Below are positions 24,529 through 41,204 of a stretch of DNA of 64,000 nt, in pieces. The stretch's first letter is position 1; each line of letters starts with the position of its first letter. The DNA lies in contig JAKOON010000021.1 in assembly GCA_022577435.1 (NCBI GenBank), positions 10,229,199 to 10,293,198 on the forward strand, given 5' to 3'. This DNA comes from Embiotoca jacksoni (lineage: Eukaryota; Chordata; Actinopteri; Embiotocidae). The translations under genes and the position numbers were made by a program. The notes under the pieces were generated by a model. It was not told the origin of the DNA, ran no database searches, and saw only the letters and a list, made by a program, of their open reading frames with translations.

Positions 24529-24722
24529 TGTCACTAAATCATAACATACGACATCTCAGGGCACTGAAGGAACTTAATAAATCCCACATGAGCGACAGCT
24601 GGGAAGAAAAACCTCCTACAGCATGAAGGAAAAACTCCCTTTTAACAGGAAGAAGAACCTCCGACAGGCCCAGGATCAGAGGTGAGCGGTCATCTGCCTC
24701 GACCAGTAGGGTAGAAGAAGAT
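24529..24722 (-). repeat. Interspersed repeat family B, copy 1 (minus strand)
   Basis: The reverse complement matches the plus-strand copy at 42190-42513. Both carry a 'gaggcagatg' block, then 'ccacctctga' or 'tcacctctga', then a 'ggaggtt-ttcttcctgttaa' block and 'gggagttttt', and finally a 'tgccatgaaataac' or 'tgccctgagatg' block near the 3' end. This copy lacks the pentanucleotide tail of the other. It has no coding capacity. I recognise it as a repeat very common in percomorph fish. Confidence 0.7.
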
Positions 24723-25158
24723 TCCCAAGAAAACCAGACGTTTAGGTGGCGATGAGGAGGAGTGGGGCGCATCAGGAGGTCTGAAAGGCAGTACGACAGA
24801 ATTACAATGATATTTAAAGAACAGGGATGATAATCTGACTGGCTCAAAAACACAGGCTGAGAGATCATTGGGCAAATATGGTGAAGAAAATATTATGAAT
24901 GAGTGATTTTGACAGCGTGGGAAAGCTGAAGTGACGCAGAAGATGGCACAGCAGGATTAATTCACAGAGGGGGAATTAAACCGTGATGTGAGGTTACAGA
25001 TCTTTCTTATTGAATTTATGTGAAAACTTCATTTTAAAGGCAAATTGAGGTTTGTCACAACTGGGATTGGTATTCTTAAAATCGCTCTAATCAAAATAAT
25101 TGTACAGGTCCAGCAAAATATTTACAGTATATTGCCAGATATGTGCTGCTCCCAAAGT

Positions 25159-25870
25159 ACACTGACTGGCCACTTGCAAGGAACATCTTGCAATTACCCA
25201 GTTGGACACATTTGCCTTTCCTAATACTTTAGTTCGGCATAGATTCATCAAGGTGCTGGAGATGTTCCTAATCTACATTTTACATGGTGGCATCATGCAG
25301 TCGGTGCAGTTTGTCGGTTGAATCTCAACCACATCCCAGATTGAGTAAGATCTGGTTACTGTGGAGGCCATTCGACTACGGCGAACTCTTTGCCATGTTT
25401 GTTGCTATCTTGTTGGAAGTCGCCATTATAAGATGGGTACATAATGGTCATTAAGGGATGGACATGGTCAGTAACTATGCTCAGGTACGCTGCGGCATTT
25501 ACATGATGCTTAGTTGGCCGTAAGGGATGTAAAGTGCGCCAGAAAAACATTCCCACCACTACACCAACTCCACCAGCCTAAACTGTGGATACAACGCAAG
25601 ATAGTTTCATGCTTTAATGCTCTTGGTTACGCCAAGTTTTAACCCTTACATCTAAATGTCGCAGCAGAAATCGATAATCATCAGACCGGGCTACATTTTT
25701 CCAGTCTACTCTTGCTGAGTTCTGGTGAGCTGGTGTCAAATCCAGTCTCACTTTACTGTCCTCAGCTGAAAGGAGTGCCACCCGATGTGGTTTTCTGCTG
25801 TAGCACATCTGCTTCAAGGTTTCACATGTTGTGAGTTCAGTTCAGAGATGCAGTTCTGCACAACTCTGAT
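25159..25870 (-). pseudogene. Fossil Tc1/mariner-superfamily transposase (minus strand)
   Basis: Read on the minus strand, the region shows the conserved order of an IS630/Tc1/mariner transposase. First come the RKPHRVALLSAEDSKVRLDL and AHQNSARVDWKNVARSDDYR pieces with the family's 'W-K-N-V-x-x-S-D' first-aspartate block and RFLLRH. Then comes AAYLSIVTDHVHPLMTIMYP, the second-aspartate block DFQQD, and EFAVVEWPPQ. The gene is broken: the residues normally after QQD are deleted, a TAA stop (25356-25358) replaces the residue after EWPPQ, and the 'SPDLNPIE' glutamate block is scrambled. The outer end 'actgactggccacttgcaag' (from 25161) resembles the terminus of a teleost Tc1-like family. The N-terminal DNA-binding part and the opposite terminus are missing. 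Confidence 0.85.
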
Positions 25871-26700
25871 GTAAAAAGAGCCATTCATATGAGAAAACAG
25901 CTGATGTCACCATTGGTTGGACAAATGATGCAACCTCCTGTATTCATTTCAAATTAAAAGCCCTTGTTTCAACTTAAAAGTCCAGCGTTTTCACACAGTC
26001 TGGCCATATACAAGGTTTTAAACTCATCTTCTTACTCTAATAATTGAGCTGCTCCACTGTTTTCACCAGCAAGCGGCTAATATGGGGGTTTGTCTCTTAT
26101 AAGTGATCACTTTCATGTACAAGTAGTCATATGAACCATTGTTGATATAGAAATATAGCTGTGGCTGCTTTAACCTGACATTATGACCTCGCTCACCACA
26201 GGTATAGTCTGTTTGATTTTGATTTCAAGAGCTCTGCTTGTTAATAATGGTGGTGGTTGACTCACTTTACAATGGTCTTTTAAGGTTTTGAAGTCATTGT
26301 GTGCTGGGCTAGCATTGTGCAGTCTCATGTCAAATGCCACACAAATGTACTATTCCTCTGATATGGTCACATCAACACATGGTATCACTGTGCGGGCTCA
26401 TACACTGTTACAATAAAGTCGGATAGTCAAACTGTCCGTAATATTCCCTCATTGTACAAGGGGATACCTGCAGTTCAGTCTTTGATGTCTCAGGTCAACA
26501 TTGGATTTAAGCATTGACATCACCACGGTTATGATAAACCTGTGTACCACATGTGATCAGACCAACTTGTGCTATAATAACATTCCCCACATTGTTTATA
26601 TTTTTTTGTTTATGTTAGACAGCAGGAAGGTCCATTGTGTTTTATTGCTGAATGAAACATCACAGTTGCCATGTACTTGTACACTTTTCTTCTCTCATAG

Positions 26701-26762
<62 letters not shown>
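26701..26762. repeat. (TGA)n trinucleotide microsatellite, ~62 bp
   Basis: About 20 perfect TGA/GAT units. It encodes poly-Asp or poly-Ile in spurious frames. Confidence 0.97.
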
Positions 26763-26765
<3 letters not shown>

Positions 26766-27438
26766 TCGCTCACTGAGACTTTTCTGTCATGAATCTCCAC
26801 CGGTACCATAAACTCGTGGGAGAAAACACGAGCAGTGCAAATTGACCGAAAACATTCTTCATGTGTGAACCACTGTAGCTCCAACATGCAGTCATGTTTT
26901 ATAAGAAGGATGCACGCTAGCTGCATCAGTGGGTATAAGGTCAGAATTAGCAATTCAAATGATGACCAAACCTTGAAGAATAAGGCCCGAGCTGTAATAA
27001 ATCTTATGTTATCTTTTGACCTCCTACGACCTGGGAAATGTGAGGTGCCTGTTGTTGGTAAAACACACTTCACTTCTGGAAGATAAGTCCAGAACTGCAG
27101 TCCTGGTGAGTCTCTCACCATCTGTCCTACTTGTACAGACTTGCTTGAGGCCGAATTCATAGTATTTGTGATAAGAGTCCTTTTTTCATGCCTGATCGGT
27201 GTGTAGTCTGTGTTTACTATTTCACCGCTAACATCCATGCCACTTGTTTACTGCTCGTCCTGCGCTCTGAACATATGCATGTTATCCATCCGCTACAAAC
27301 CCGAGTGATACTTTGAAATTGCGTAACCACCTTAACTCAACTTTCATGCGGCAGCAGAATTTCAAAATAGCTAACATTAGACATGCAGCCGAGCTGCTCG
27401 CGGAGTTGCAATGTAAAATTCACTTGTTCAAAGCCTGC

Positions 27439-27440
<2 letters not shown>

Positions 27441-27502
<62 letters not shown>
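27441..27502. repeat. (GT)n microsatellite, ~62 bp
   Basis: Uninterrupted GT array. Confidence 0.97.
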
Positions 27503-27504
<2 letters not shown>

Positions 27505-28356
27505 GCGCCAAACAGTTTCTTGGTATTAAGATTCTCATTACAGGATCAGCTCTTTCATCCTCGGGTTCAAAGCACCGCCCTAGCCGGCGGCAGTGGGCGA
27601 GCAGATACGTACTACCATTTGATGGAGAGAAAGCAGGAGGAGGACGAGGAGGAAGAGCAGGAGATCAGAGGGGAGCGGAGGGACACGGCAGAAGGAGAGA
27701 TGAGGGGGAGCAGTATGAGGTGAGGCGAAAGAGGGAAACCCTGTGAAGGTTGTCAGAGAGAGCGGAGAGAAGGTGACCACGTTGGGTGCAGGACTAGTTT
27801 CATTAGATTATGTAACTGCAGCGACAGAGATGAGTCTGCAGTCATGCATATGCTCACTGGCAGATTGCTGCGTTGTGTACTAGACACCGACTGAGATGCA
27901 TTTGAAATACAACACAGCGTGACTCTATTATTCAGTCGGCGGTGGACGAGTTCGTGCGCCTGCTCCGTGCTCTCCGGCCGCTCTCCCTCCGCCTCACCAT
28001 CAGGCTTTTCATCAGCAGCTCGTTGAGATCATGTTGCATATCAAGTGTTTTCATCAAATTGGTGTTATTTCTTCCTGTGTGCTGGCCTTTTCACAGGGCC
28101 ACAGATATTTTATTCTTTTTTTAATAGCCTACAGTTCCTGTTCGAGCAAATCAATAGAGTTACATTCTGCTGGCGTAGCAATTAGCGGGGAAAGTGAGCG
28201 GCTCCACGCACAGCTGCTGACATCTGCCCGCCGATGTAATGGGGTGGATGGGATTTCAGCTCTACATCACCCCGAGACATGAGAGCATGTCGAGATTAGA
28301 CGTGGCCACTGATTGGGACTCATGCTGAGATGTGTGTGTCCATGAGTCGCCCTCAT

Positions 28357-28392
28357 TCTCCTCCTCCTCCTCCTCCTTCTCCTCCTCCTCCT
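28357..28392. repeat. (CTC)n trinucleotide tract, ~36 bp
   Basis: Tandem CTC/TCC triplets with one 'ttct' interruption; a homopurine-homopyrimidine tract. Confidence 0.9.
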
Positions 28393-28521
28393 ATTTGTCC
28401 AGCTCCCTTTTGTGAACCGGGGACACGGAGCTGTGACGAGGGGGCGGGGGTCCGTGTCAGGGGGTGTCACCTTCCATCTTTCCATACACTGACCTTCTGA
28501 GGTGACTCACTTGGCCCTGTG

Positions 28522-28524
<3 letters not shown>

Positions 28525-28572
<48 letters not shown>
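28525..28572. repeat. (GT)n microsatellite, ~48 bp
   Basis: Uninterrupted GT array. Confidence 0.97.
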
Positions 28573-28575
<3 letters not shown>

Positions 28576-29402
28576 GTTCTCACTTTGTGAGCCAATGAAT
28601 CGTTAGCAGCGACGGCTGATAAGAGGCCTTTGAGGTACTGAGAGCGGTAGGAAAAGAGAAGGTCAATTCTCTCATGATTCTGTCAACGGATAGTTTTCAA
28701 TCAGGGCCCAAAGCCCGATCATATCTTTTCCTCTCAAACTCCGGTTCCTACAGAAATATTAAAACCAAAGGTGTCGGTGCCGAAAGTAAAACTTTCCTTA
28801 ATCTTTTATTATAACTTATTTAGGTGTATATAAAAAGACCAGAGGGAAATGTTGTTTTAATTAGATTTTTGGTAAATTCTTATTTTAATATACTTTTGAA
28901 AAGTAAAATAAAAAAGGTATTTGTGCTTTCTCGTAGAATGGACAATAGAAAAAGAAAGAAAACATGTTCTTGATTTAATATTAAAAATCAGCTTCCTATA
29001 ATGGTATTGTTAGATTGCTGCTGTGTTTATTTCCTGTTTTGTGCCAGGTGTGCTGTGATCATATCATGTGGGATGGAGGGTAACGATGGGAAAGATTCCC
29101 ATGTTTACATCGTGTGAGAGTTCACAGCATCGGACAACTCAAGATGGCAGCTGCCAGAGTTTTTGTGCCACTGCTTCTTACAAAGCCTCCAGAAACAGAG
29201 CTGAGCTGTGCAAGGATTTCACAGTCAATCTCAAAACCTAGAAGTTGTCACTACTGGCAGGTGTGTGCATATCGTGCTGCCTCCATAGTTCCAGCTCCAA
29301 GTCTGCAGGGGAAGCTGTCAACACTGGCCGTCAAAGCTTCATACTCCTCCTTCATCTCCAACCATTAACTGTCCGTCAACAGTGGCATTTTGTCGGGTAG
29401 AA

Positions 29403-29862
29403 TCATAGACTGTGTATAAAAGTGGACGGAGCCTCTGGGTCTGAAAAATGGTTCCGATGCAGAAGTGTCTTAAACTGCAATACCACCGAGTGCCACTAGA
29501 GGAAAAAGCCTCTGGCTCCATAGGCTCCCATTCAGCTTTTCTCATGAAATACAAAGTCAATAAATCTTTTTCCAAGTTATCATGGTGTTCGTAGGTAAAA
29601 TTCCTTCTTCTTATTTGTTTTGTGGCGGTCTACTTGAAAATAATTGAACCATTAATTAGAAAATAGGCCTCAAAAAGTTGTGTTTTTGGTGGCGTGTCAG
29701 TTTGATTGACAGGCCTGCGGTGCAGTCAGGTTTCCGCTGTAGGTGGGCGGGGCGTAGTGCCCTCGCGTTTCCAATCAGATCGAGTCAAATCCACCCCTCA
29801 CTCCTCCCCAGATTGTACAAATATGGTCACTTCTGGCTCCAAACCACTCCAAACTAGCGAGA
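29403..29862 (-). repeat. Interspersed repeat family A, copy 2 (minus strand, most complete)
   Basis: The reverse complement aligns by eye over ~450 bp with 50936-51413. Landmarks in order are 'gtttggagccagaagtgacc', 'gcggaaacctgactg', 'cctgtcaatcaaactgacac', 'tttcatgagaaaagctgaat', 'gggagcctatggagcc', 'ctcggtggtattgcagttta' and 'gtccacttttatacacagtc'. It has no ORF of note. The repeat is non-autonomous and its class is unknown to me. Confidence 0.75.
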
Positions 29863-33870
<4,008 letters not shown>

Positions 33871-35115
33871 GAAATGGACTACATTTACCGCCTAGCAGTT
33901 GTATGCCTCCACTAATCACTCAAGTTTTAGTTTACATGCTAATCCGTCCAAACCCATACAGACGCTGCTGCAAAGACGCTATGAATTCTAAAACATGGAT
34001 GGTAGATACACAACTTCAAACCTGAGAGCACAAAAGAGCTACACAATCACCACAATTTCTAGTTGGACATTCGGGGTTAAGGTCAACCATTTAGTATCTT
34101 TTATAAATATGAAATATGATCACAATCTCTCCTTCTGCTCCTCAGTTTTGGTGTTGAATGGTGGACAGAAATGAATAATATTTTTTTTTCCTATTAGATA
34201 TTAGTATTAATTTATTGCCACAAATAGGTTTTGTGAGGTCACAGTTACCTTTGACCACCAACATTTAATCAGTTCATCTTTGGGTCCAAGTAAATGTTAG
34301 TGCTGAATTTTCAGAAATTCCGTCAAAGCATTCTTGAGATATCGCAATCACAAGAATAGGAGTAACGGATAGGATGGATGTGAGGTCATCCAAAGATGTC
34401 TAGTTCACAACAATCGGAAAGATTTAAGGTCACAGTGACCATGACCTCCAACCTTTCACCCCAAAAATCATATCACTTTTAAGGCTAAGTGGATATATGT
34501 GCCAAATTTGAAGAAAATTCCCTCCGGGTTTCCTCCAGATATCGTGCTCATGAGCATGAGTGGACTGTGACCTCGACCTTTGACCCCCCCCCCCCCCCCC
34601 CATTTAATCACAGTTTAATCCAAGAAAATGTTTGTGTCAAATTTGAGGGGATTCTCTCAAGGTGAGATATTAAATTCATACGAATAGAATGGGCAGATAA
34701 GAACAGACGTGAAGTCCTATTGACCTTTGATTACCACAATTGAGACACATCGTCCTTAAGAAGGCCCCTCAAGGCGGTCCTGAGAATTTTGTGTTCAAAC
34801 AATGGTAAAGTCATGAGGTCACAGTGACCTTCAACTTTGACCACCAGACAATCTCATCAGTTTCTTTGTTGGTACCAAATGAATGTTTTGCCAACTTTTA
34901 AGATATTCCCTTCAGAATGAGACGGACGTGAGGTCACAGTCACCTTGAACTTTAACCTTTGACAACCAAACTCTGATGAGTTCACCCTTGGTATTAAGTG
35001 AATGTATTCGCCAAGTTTGATCAAATTCCCTCAAACTGTCCTTGGGTTATTGCAATTACAAGAGCATAACAGATGGACAACCCAAAAAAGTAATGCCTCT
35101 GGCTACGAAGGCATA
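33871..35115 (+). repeat. Degenerate tandem array of ~110-150 bp units (teleost repeat)
   Basis: A recurring module reads 'gtgaggtcacagtgacctt', then 'tgaccaccaa', then 'tcatcagtt' or 'atcagttcatc', then 'aagtgaatgtttgtgccaa', 'atttgaagaaaattccctc' and 'ttgagatatcgc'. Units can be placed at about 34234, 34426, 34561, 34705, 34814 and 34929, each with a different subset of substitutions. The array appears bounded by 'tatgcctccactaatc' near 33900 and 'taatgcctctggctacgaag' followed by 'gcataaaaa' near 35090-35115. A C18 run (34584-34601) has expanded inside one 'tttgacccc' block. I recognise the module from other teleosts as non-coding repetitive DNA. Confidence 0.7.
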
Positions 35116-36443
35116 AAAAGCTGAACTCATATGATAAAGTAGAAAGTTTGAAAAAAGTTTGAAAAAAATTACTTTGAAAAACATCAGTTTGACTGACGTG
35201 TGTAGAAGTAGATGTGGGACGAACAACTGAAATGTTTATCCTAAAATGTAGCACCCTAACTCCGACATCAGTCACCTTTGCGGAGCTGGAACTCCCCGTC
35301 CTGTGAGCGAGGTGAACTTTACAGATTGGCTGTGCAGCTGACCTGTACTGCTGCGCTCAGCTGGGCCCTCAGACACTGACCAGGTCCTGTCGCTCCCAAT
35401 TAGCCACCCTCAGCCTCTCGCTGCTCCTAATTCAATCCTTCTGCTGAGCTCAGCTTTGAGTGAACTACTCATGCTCACAGGTTACTCACTCCTACCTCTA
35501 CTATTGAGAAGCGTGTCTCTGCTGGCATTCTGTTGTTACATATTAAACAGGGCTGCGAAGTGCAGTGAGATGAGAAAGAGTTCAGCTCTGAGAACAGGAT
35601 CCAACTTTTTCTAATGTGCTGCTTTTAGTGTGTCAAAGTTAACCCTTTGAACCAGAGGCTATTTTCAGGGGAAATTTCACTCCTGTCATTTTTAAGCTCA
35701 TATCTTGGTCATTGTTGGAGCTGAGCATTCATGCTATATCTTTTTTTTTTTCAGGACAGTTTAGGCTATCGAGATCTTTCATCATTTAATTTGATAATTC
35801 TTAGAGATTTTTTCTATTAGACTTTATGTCAAGGGAAAGAATAATTTTGTCTTATGGAATTGTTATGTTTTTACATGTATCTCACCAGAAAATATCATCA
35901 GTAGAGATATCTTTTTATTGTTGGGTAGAAGAGATTGTCTAAAATTTGCCAATATCTGAACCATATATGACTCAGCAATTTGAAAAAAAATATATGCTTA
36001 GTGCCTGACGGAAAATAAATGTCTTGAATGACAGGGTCCCAAACTAGGGACTCGCTCCTCCACACTCCTACGATATGCGCTAATAGTTTAGTTGTAGTGT
36101 CGGCCCACAAGTATGTTGTTAACGATTACGCAACTTCAACTTCGCTTATCTCTGGAACGCTTCATCACACAGTGGAGGCACTGGCATTTTTGGAAAGTCA
36201 AGTCGTGCAGTTTCATAGGATATGCATTACTTCTCTCTCTGATGAAAACTAGCTGCGCTATTTAAACAAAAAGAACAGGTGGGAATTTGAACACACTTTG
36301 TGTTCATTGGGTCCTAAAGGTTAAAGCAGTTAAAAAGGAAGTACACACTAAGAGATGTTTCTTTCACAACAAACATAATTACATAGATACTCTAGATACA
36401 ATTCGTGAACAGTTTTCCATTTAGTTGCTATGGTGATTAACTC

Positions 36444-36557
<114 letters not shown>

Positions 36558-38526
36558 GTTTTTTACCCTGAGAACCTCTGTGTGTGTAATATATATAATA
36601 TACGAATGCAAGGACATGTGGTTGAATGTTGCAGATCAGGTCATCTCCATAATGCGTTGATGTCTTTTCAACCTGTCAATAAACAAGACACTGAACATAA
36701 AGGCATCAGCTCGATGCATAAACAGTGAATGAAGTGGACGGCATGCTGGGCTTCTTGTCAGGGAGATTACTTCTGTAGCAAAAGGTCAGAGGTCCAGTAC
36801 CTGCAGTAATAACCGCTGTGTCCATCAACAGTCATGTATCCTGTGAAAGTGACCTTGAGCTAATGCACCAGCTTGTTGTCAGCGTCCCTCAGGAGGGTCG
36901 CCAGCTGAATGCCTCACACGTAAATATTGCACAGTTAATATGTTTGAACTTCTGCTTGTCTGCCTGTGGAAGTCCAATAAAGCTGCGATAAAGAGTAATA
37001 TAGGTTAGAAAAACAAAAAAAGTAAGCTGATCCCTTTGTTGAGGAAGGAGGATGTGACGGAGGTAGAGGTTACAGTTCGAGTGGAATGAACGAGAGCGGC
37101 CTCGTCACCAGCGGGATGTATGGGGGATCACGCGTATGCGTGCGCTCTCGTTGTGCGGTGACTGACAGCTGGTTTCAAGTGAACAGGAGGGAAACCAGAG
37201 ACGAGGAGGTCAACAGACACTGGGCTCGCTGGCTCAGGTGGATTGGGTCAGTGTTTCCACTCACACCTCACCGTCCCTAGACGGACCACGCTGCAAAAAA
37301 AAAAAGATTACCCAGGCAAGTTGTTTAATCTTCAGTGTAGAAGAGCTTTCCTTCCAAGAAGTAGCTACTCAGCCAGTTCCAGCTATTGTTTATCTTATCA
37401 TATCATTATACCTCTATACCGGTCCATACAGGGCTTGTTTACCTTTTCGTGACGCCCGGCTTACTGAAAAATATTCATATAGAAACTGATACCTACACGC
37501 CTGCGATGATTACTGTGGATCTTTACAGGGATGCATTCACAAGGATTATGCAAATGTATTCTCACCAAGGATGAGGATACAGGATCCTGAGGAGGAAGTT
37601 ACTTTAGCTGGGACAAAAAGCCCCGGGCAGCAGCGGTAAACAAACCGAGACGTGATAGTTAGACACACTGAGACACACCCACAGGTCATATCTGTCGCCG
37701 CCTATTGCTCCATTTTTCTCTTTTCTTCTTTTTATTGCTTTTATTTATTTTTGGTCTTTACCGATGTTTGTTTTCCTGGAGAGGCTTTAACAGCTCATAA
37801 AACATACAAAAATGTTTTTATTAGCTTGAGTCTTGAACGTATTTTCTGATTTTGAATTATTCGTGGTGTTAATAAGTCTGTTCTCAAAATCAGTGCATCA
37901 CTTTTGTTTCCTCAGAGAAAACAAGAACCCGCTGGATTAGCTGAAAAACTACATCGTCACAAAGCTGCAGACACTGAGTTTGTGATGAAATTTCAGATTT
38001 CTAGTTCTCTCAGCACTCACAACTGCCTCCCAAATGTCAAGTAAGCACAAGCACACACACTTTAACACACGTTTGTGTAAAATTAATCCAACGACTGCAG
38101 ACAATCCTCAATGCTGAGTCACCGCTCGCATACAGAATACAACAAATGGACAAAGGAACAGGAAACAGCAGTGAATACAATATGAAGTGGCAAAAGTAAA
38201 TAAGCAAAGGATCATAAACAGTGAACATCAAAGAAAGAAATGACATGTCTTATTAGCACTGACACAATGTCCATGTAAAAGTAGCCCTACTCTAAAGATG
38301 GATGGTGTTGGAACAGAAATGCGGCATCAGGCACAACAACAGATCATTTGTATTCCGTGTATCAAAGTCTGAAACGTGATGACAGATTTTTTTTTTTCAT
38401 GTTGTATCACAGCCTCCACAACATGCCGTCTTGATGCACTTCACTGTCCTCTTTTTTTTGTCTTTTCCCAACACAAGACAGTCAGTGTCCCACACACTGC
38501 GTCGCACCCAGTATTTGTTTATATTC

Positions 38527-38557
38527 GTCTTTCATGACATTTCAGGTCATGAAAGAC
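38527..38557. repeat. Perfect 12-bp inverted repeat, 7-nt loop
   Basis: 'gtctttcatgac' (38527-38538) is followed by 'atttcag' and its exact reverse complement 'gtcatgaaagac' (38546-38557). No element or gene is visible around it. Confidence 0.9.
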
Positions 38558-40834
38558 CGTAAGATAACATCCAGTCTGTCATGTGCCTTTGCTGAATCAC
38601 AGCAACAATTTATGACTCCATAATCTGATCAACCTAATCTGACACATATTGGACAAAATATATCATGTAACATCAATCCAGCATTATATGCCCCAACCTC
38701 CCTCTTAGACTCTTCAGCTGATGTTTGACAAACAAAAGGAATATATATTTATTCATGCTAAACACATGTAATGTAAAAAATACATGAATTATTTCCTTAT
38801 TTTGGGCAATAACAAATCTTTATGGTCAATTAAATTAAGTCACATCTTTAAAATGTGTGAGCCCAGTTTGTGGCAAAAAAAAAAATGCAGGACTTCGTCA
38901 GTAATGAATGTAACTAGAGAAGAAATTCTGAAATAAATATGATATATTATTGAGAAAATAAGCAATAGTTTGTAATTAATCTGAAAATAAATCCCTAAAG
39001 GTCTCTTTTATTCCTACATTTTTCCATTTCAGCTTGTAATTAGTTCTGTTTTTCTACATTTGTGGAGCGAACCTCATTGCAGAGCCCGACGGGTCACAGG
39101 TTGAATTCAGCTCCTTCGATTTTCCTTTAGAAGTAGTGTGTAAAACTGAGCTGACAGCTACACCTGCTACTGATGTTCTCCAGCTGCAGGATCCTGCGCA
39201 ACCAATCAACACACAGAAACACAAAATAGAAGTATTTCTGGATTTGGGATAGATTACAAACATTTGTAAATTTTGTACTTTAGTTATTCATTCATTGATT
39301 ATTATTATTATTGGTAATTCTTTGTCTTTCATAAAGAGAATGGTCTCCTTTACCAACCCCTTGCAGAAAAACCACAAGATCACATCACCACATACACGTG
39401 AAACACGTATTTTGGCCATTGGAAACGTGACTTTGGAACATATTCTTGGTGTAATGTGTGAAGCATATGTAGATTCCCATGTGAAAGCTTTTCCACATAT
39501 TTTCACCGTGTTATGTTGTAGCGGCCTGGGTGATATGTCAGTTTTGACTTTTGTAAATCTCACCGTGTTCATTAAAGTTGTTATCCTACTGTTGTACTGT
39601 TGTAATGAATGAGATTTCTAAGCGTCATTGAACGTGTCATGACTCTGTAAACTGTGCCGTCAGTGGCGGAGAGTCGGCGAGGTGATGTGTTGTGTTTCTG
39701 CCCAGAGAGTTCAGCGAGCTACCTGTTACCAGTAGCCGTGTGTTCGCGCTGGACACGGCCCACAGACGCCTGTGTATCGTTCCAGATACAGTTACCTTCT
39801 GGCCGCTTTGTACGGGAGAGACGCCACAATAAGTTGCAACGTGTAAACATGTCATACATGCAGCAAATTATGGTCTTTGGAATAAACTCTGTGATTTCAA
39901 ATCAACTCACTGTCAATACTTAAAGTACGTATTATTGGACAGTGATGGAGATAAAATTACATCACATTGTTCAAGTTTTAGATAGAAATGAATACAAAAT
40001 AACAATACAATCATAAAAAAATTATATTTAACAAATACAGTTTGTGCAACAACTGATGAACACATGAATACTTAGCATGTGTGACAAGTTACAAGATAGC
40101 AAAAGACTTTGAGCAACTGTGATAGGTAAAGTATATCAAGCTACCTAATAACTTCCAGCAACTGTGAGAGGTAAATATCATGTTCCTACATTGTACACTT
40201 GTGGTTTTGACTCAGAAAATAAACTCCCAAAATTGAACTCTTTCACACTGTTTTGTTCACCTCATCATATTCCACTCCAGAAATTTGCTGTGCACGTGTC
40301 CCATGTGGAAAACATGTGATGCTTCTCTACATCCCAGTTAGAATGAGATCAGAGGAGAAAAAAGAAATTCTTTGTACAAATAAAAAAACTTTACATGTAT
40401 ACAATGTAGTGAGTGAGGCTGCAAACAACGAGGAAGTAAATAAGATCAAGCTGTGGTGGGATCACTTTGAGACACACTCACACATTCATTTCACACTACG
40501 TGACAGGACTGAGTGACTCGACTACATTAACGCTTACTGATTCAAAAGGTTCAGCGCTTGCAGGGAAACCGGCTTAATTGCCTCTGTGAGCGTCAGCAAA
40601 TACACACATATGCATGTATGTGGTCGCGCTCGTCGGTGCACGCGCACGCTCTCACACAAACAAACAGTATCTCATTATCTCAGTGGTGCCCTGCAGCAGG
40701 GTGAGTATTTAGACAGTTGTCCAGAGGAGTTTGCAGAGAGTTACCGTGTTAGATTGTGAGCAAATTAGTTTGCACCCCGAGGGCTAAGTTGATGCGCGCC
40801 TCGGGGGCTGTGGGAGTGTGTGCGTGTGTGGTTG

Positions 40835-40835
<1 letters not shown>

Positions 40836-40922
<87 letters not shown>
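40836..40922. repeat. (TG)n microsatellite, ~87 bp
   Basis: Uninterrupted TG array; the flanks contain imperfect TG units. Confidence 0.97.
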
Positions 40923-40923
<1 letters not shown>

Positions 40924-41181
40924 TCTTCGTGCAGAGCTGTGAGCGTAAAGGAGAATGTGGCTGAGTTGGCTGGAGGTGGAGGGCATCACACATGTCCCCG
41001 TGTGCCTCTGCCAGTGTCCCAAAATAAATGGGCACTTGTATTGAATTTTTGTTGATGAATTCATCTGGGGGCAAAGGTCACCAATGTGTCAGCAGTGTGT
41101 ATCACGTTTGTGTGCTTGTGGTTCCTCGTACTCTTCCTCCTTAGCCTTACAGCAACTGTAACACTCTCAGCTCCCTCTTCA

Positions 41182-41204
41182 CCCCCCCCCCCCCCCCCCC
41201 CCCC
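41182..41204. repeat. Poly(C) tract, 23 nt
   Basis: Twenty-three consecutive C residues; homopolymer length may be unreliable in assembly. Confidence 0.9.

Larger units (their letters stand above)
25871..29402. other. Non-coding DNA with microsatellites
   Basis: No gene recognised. It holds a (TGA)n tract, two (GT)n tracts and a (TCC)n tract. The long minus-strand ORF at 26660-27238 is driven by the trinucleotide repeat (a poly-Ile run) and is not a gene. A purine-rich GAGGA segment lies at about 27630-27720. Confidence 0.6.

Noticed and set aside
26660..27238. 192-codon minus-strand ORF
   Set aside because: It owes its openness to the (TGA)n microsatellite, which reads as poly-Ile, and the rest has no motif.
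40765..41074. His-Thr and Val-Cys rich ORFs over (TG)n arrays here and at several other loci
   Set aside because: Dinucleotide repeats leave all frames open; these are not proteins.
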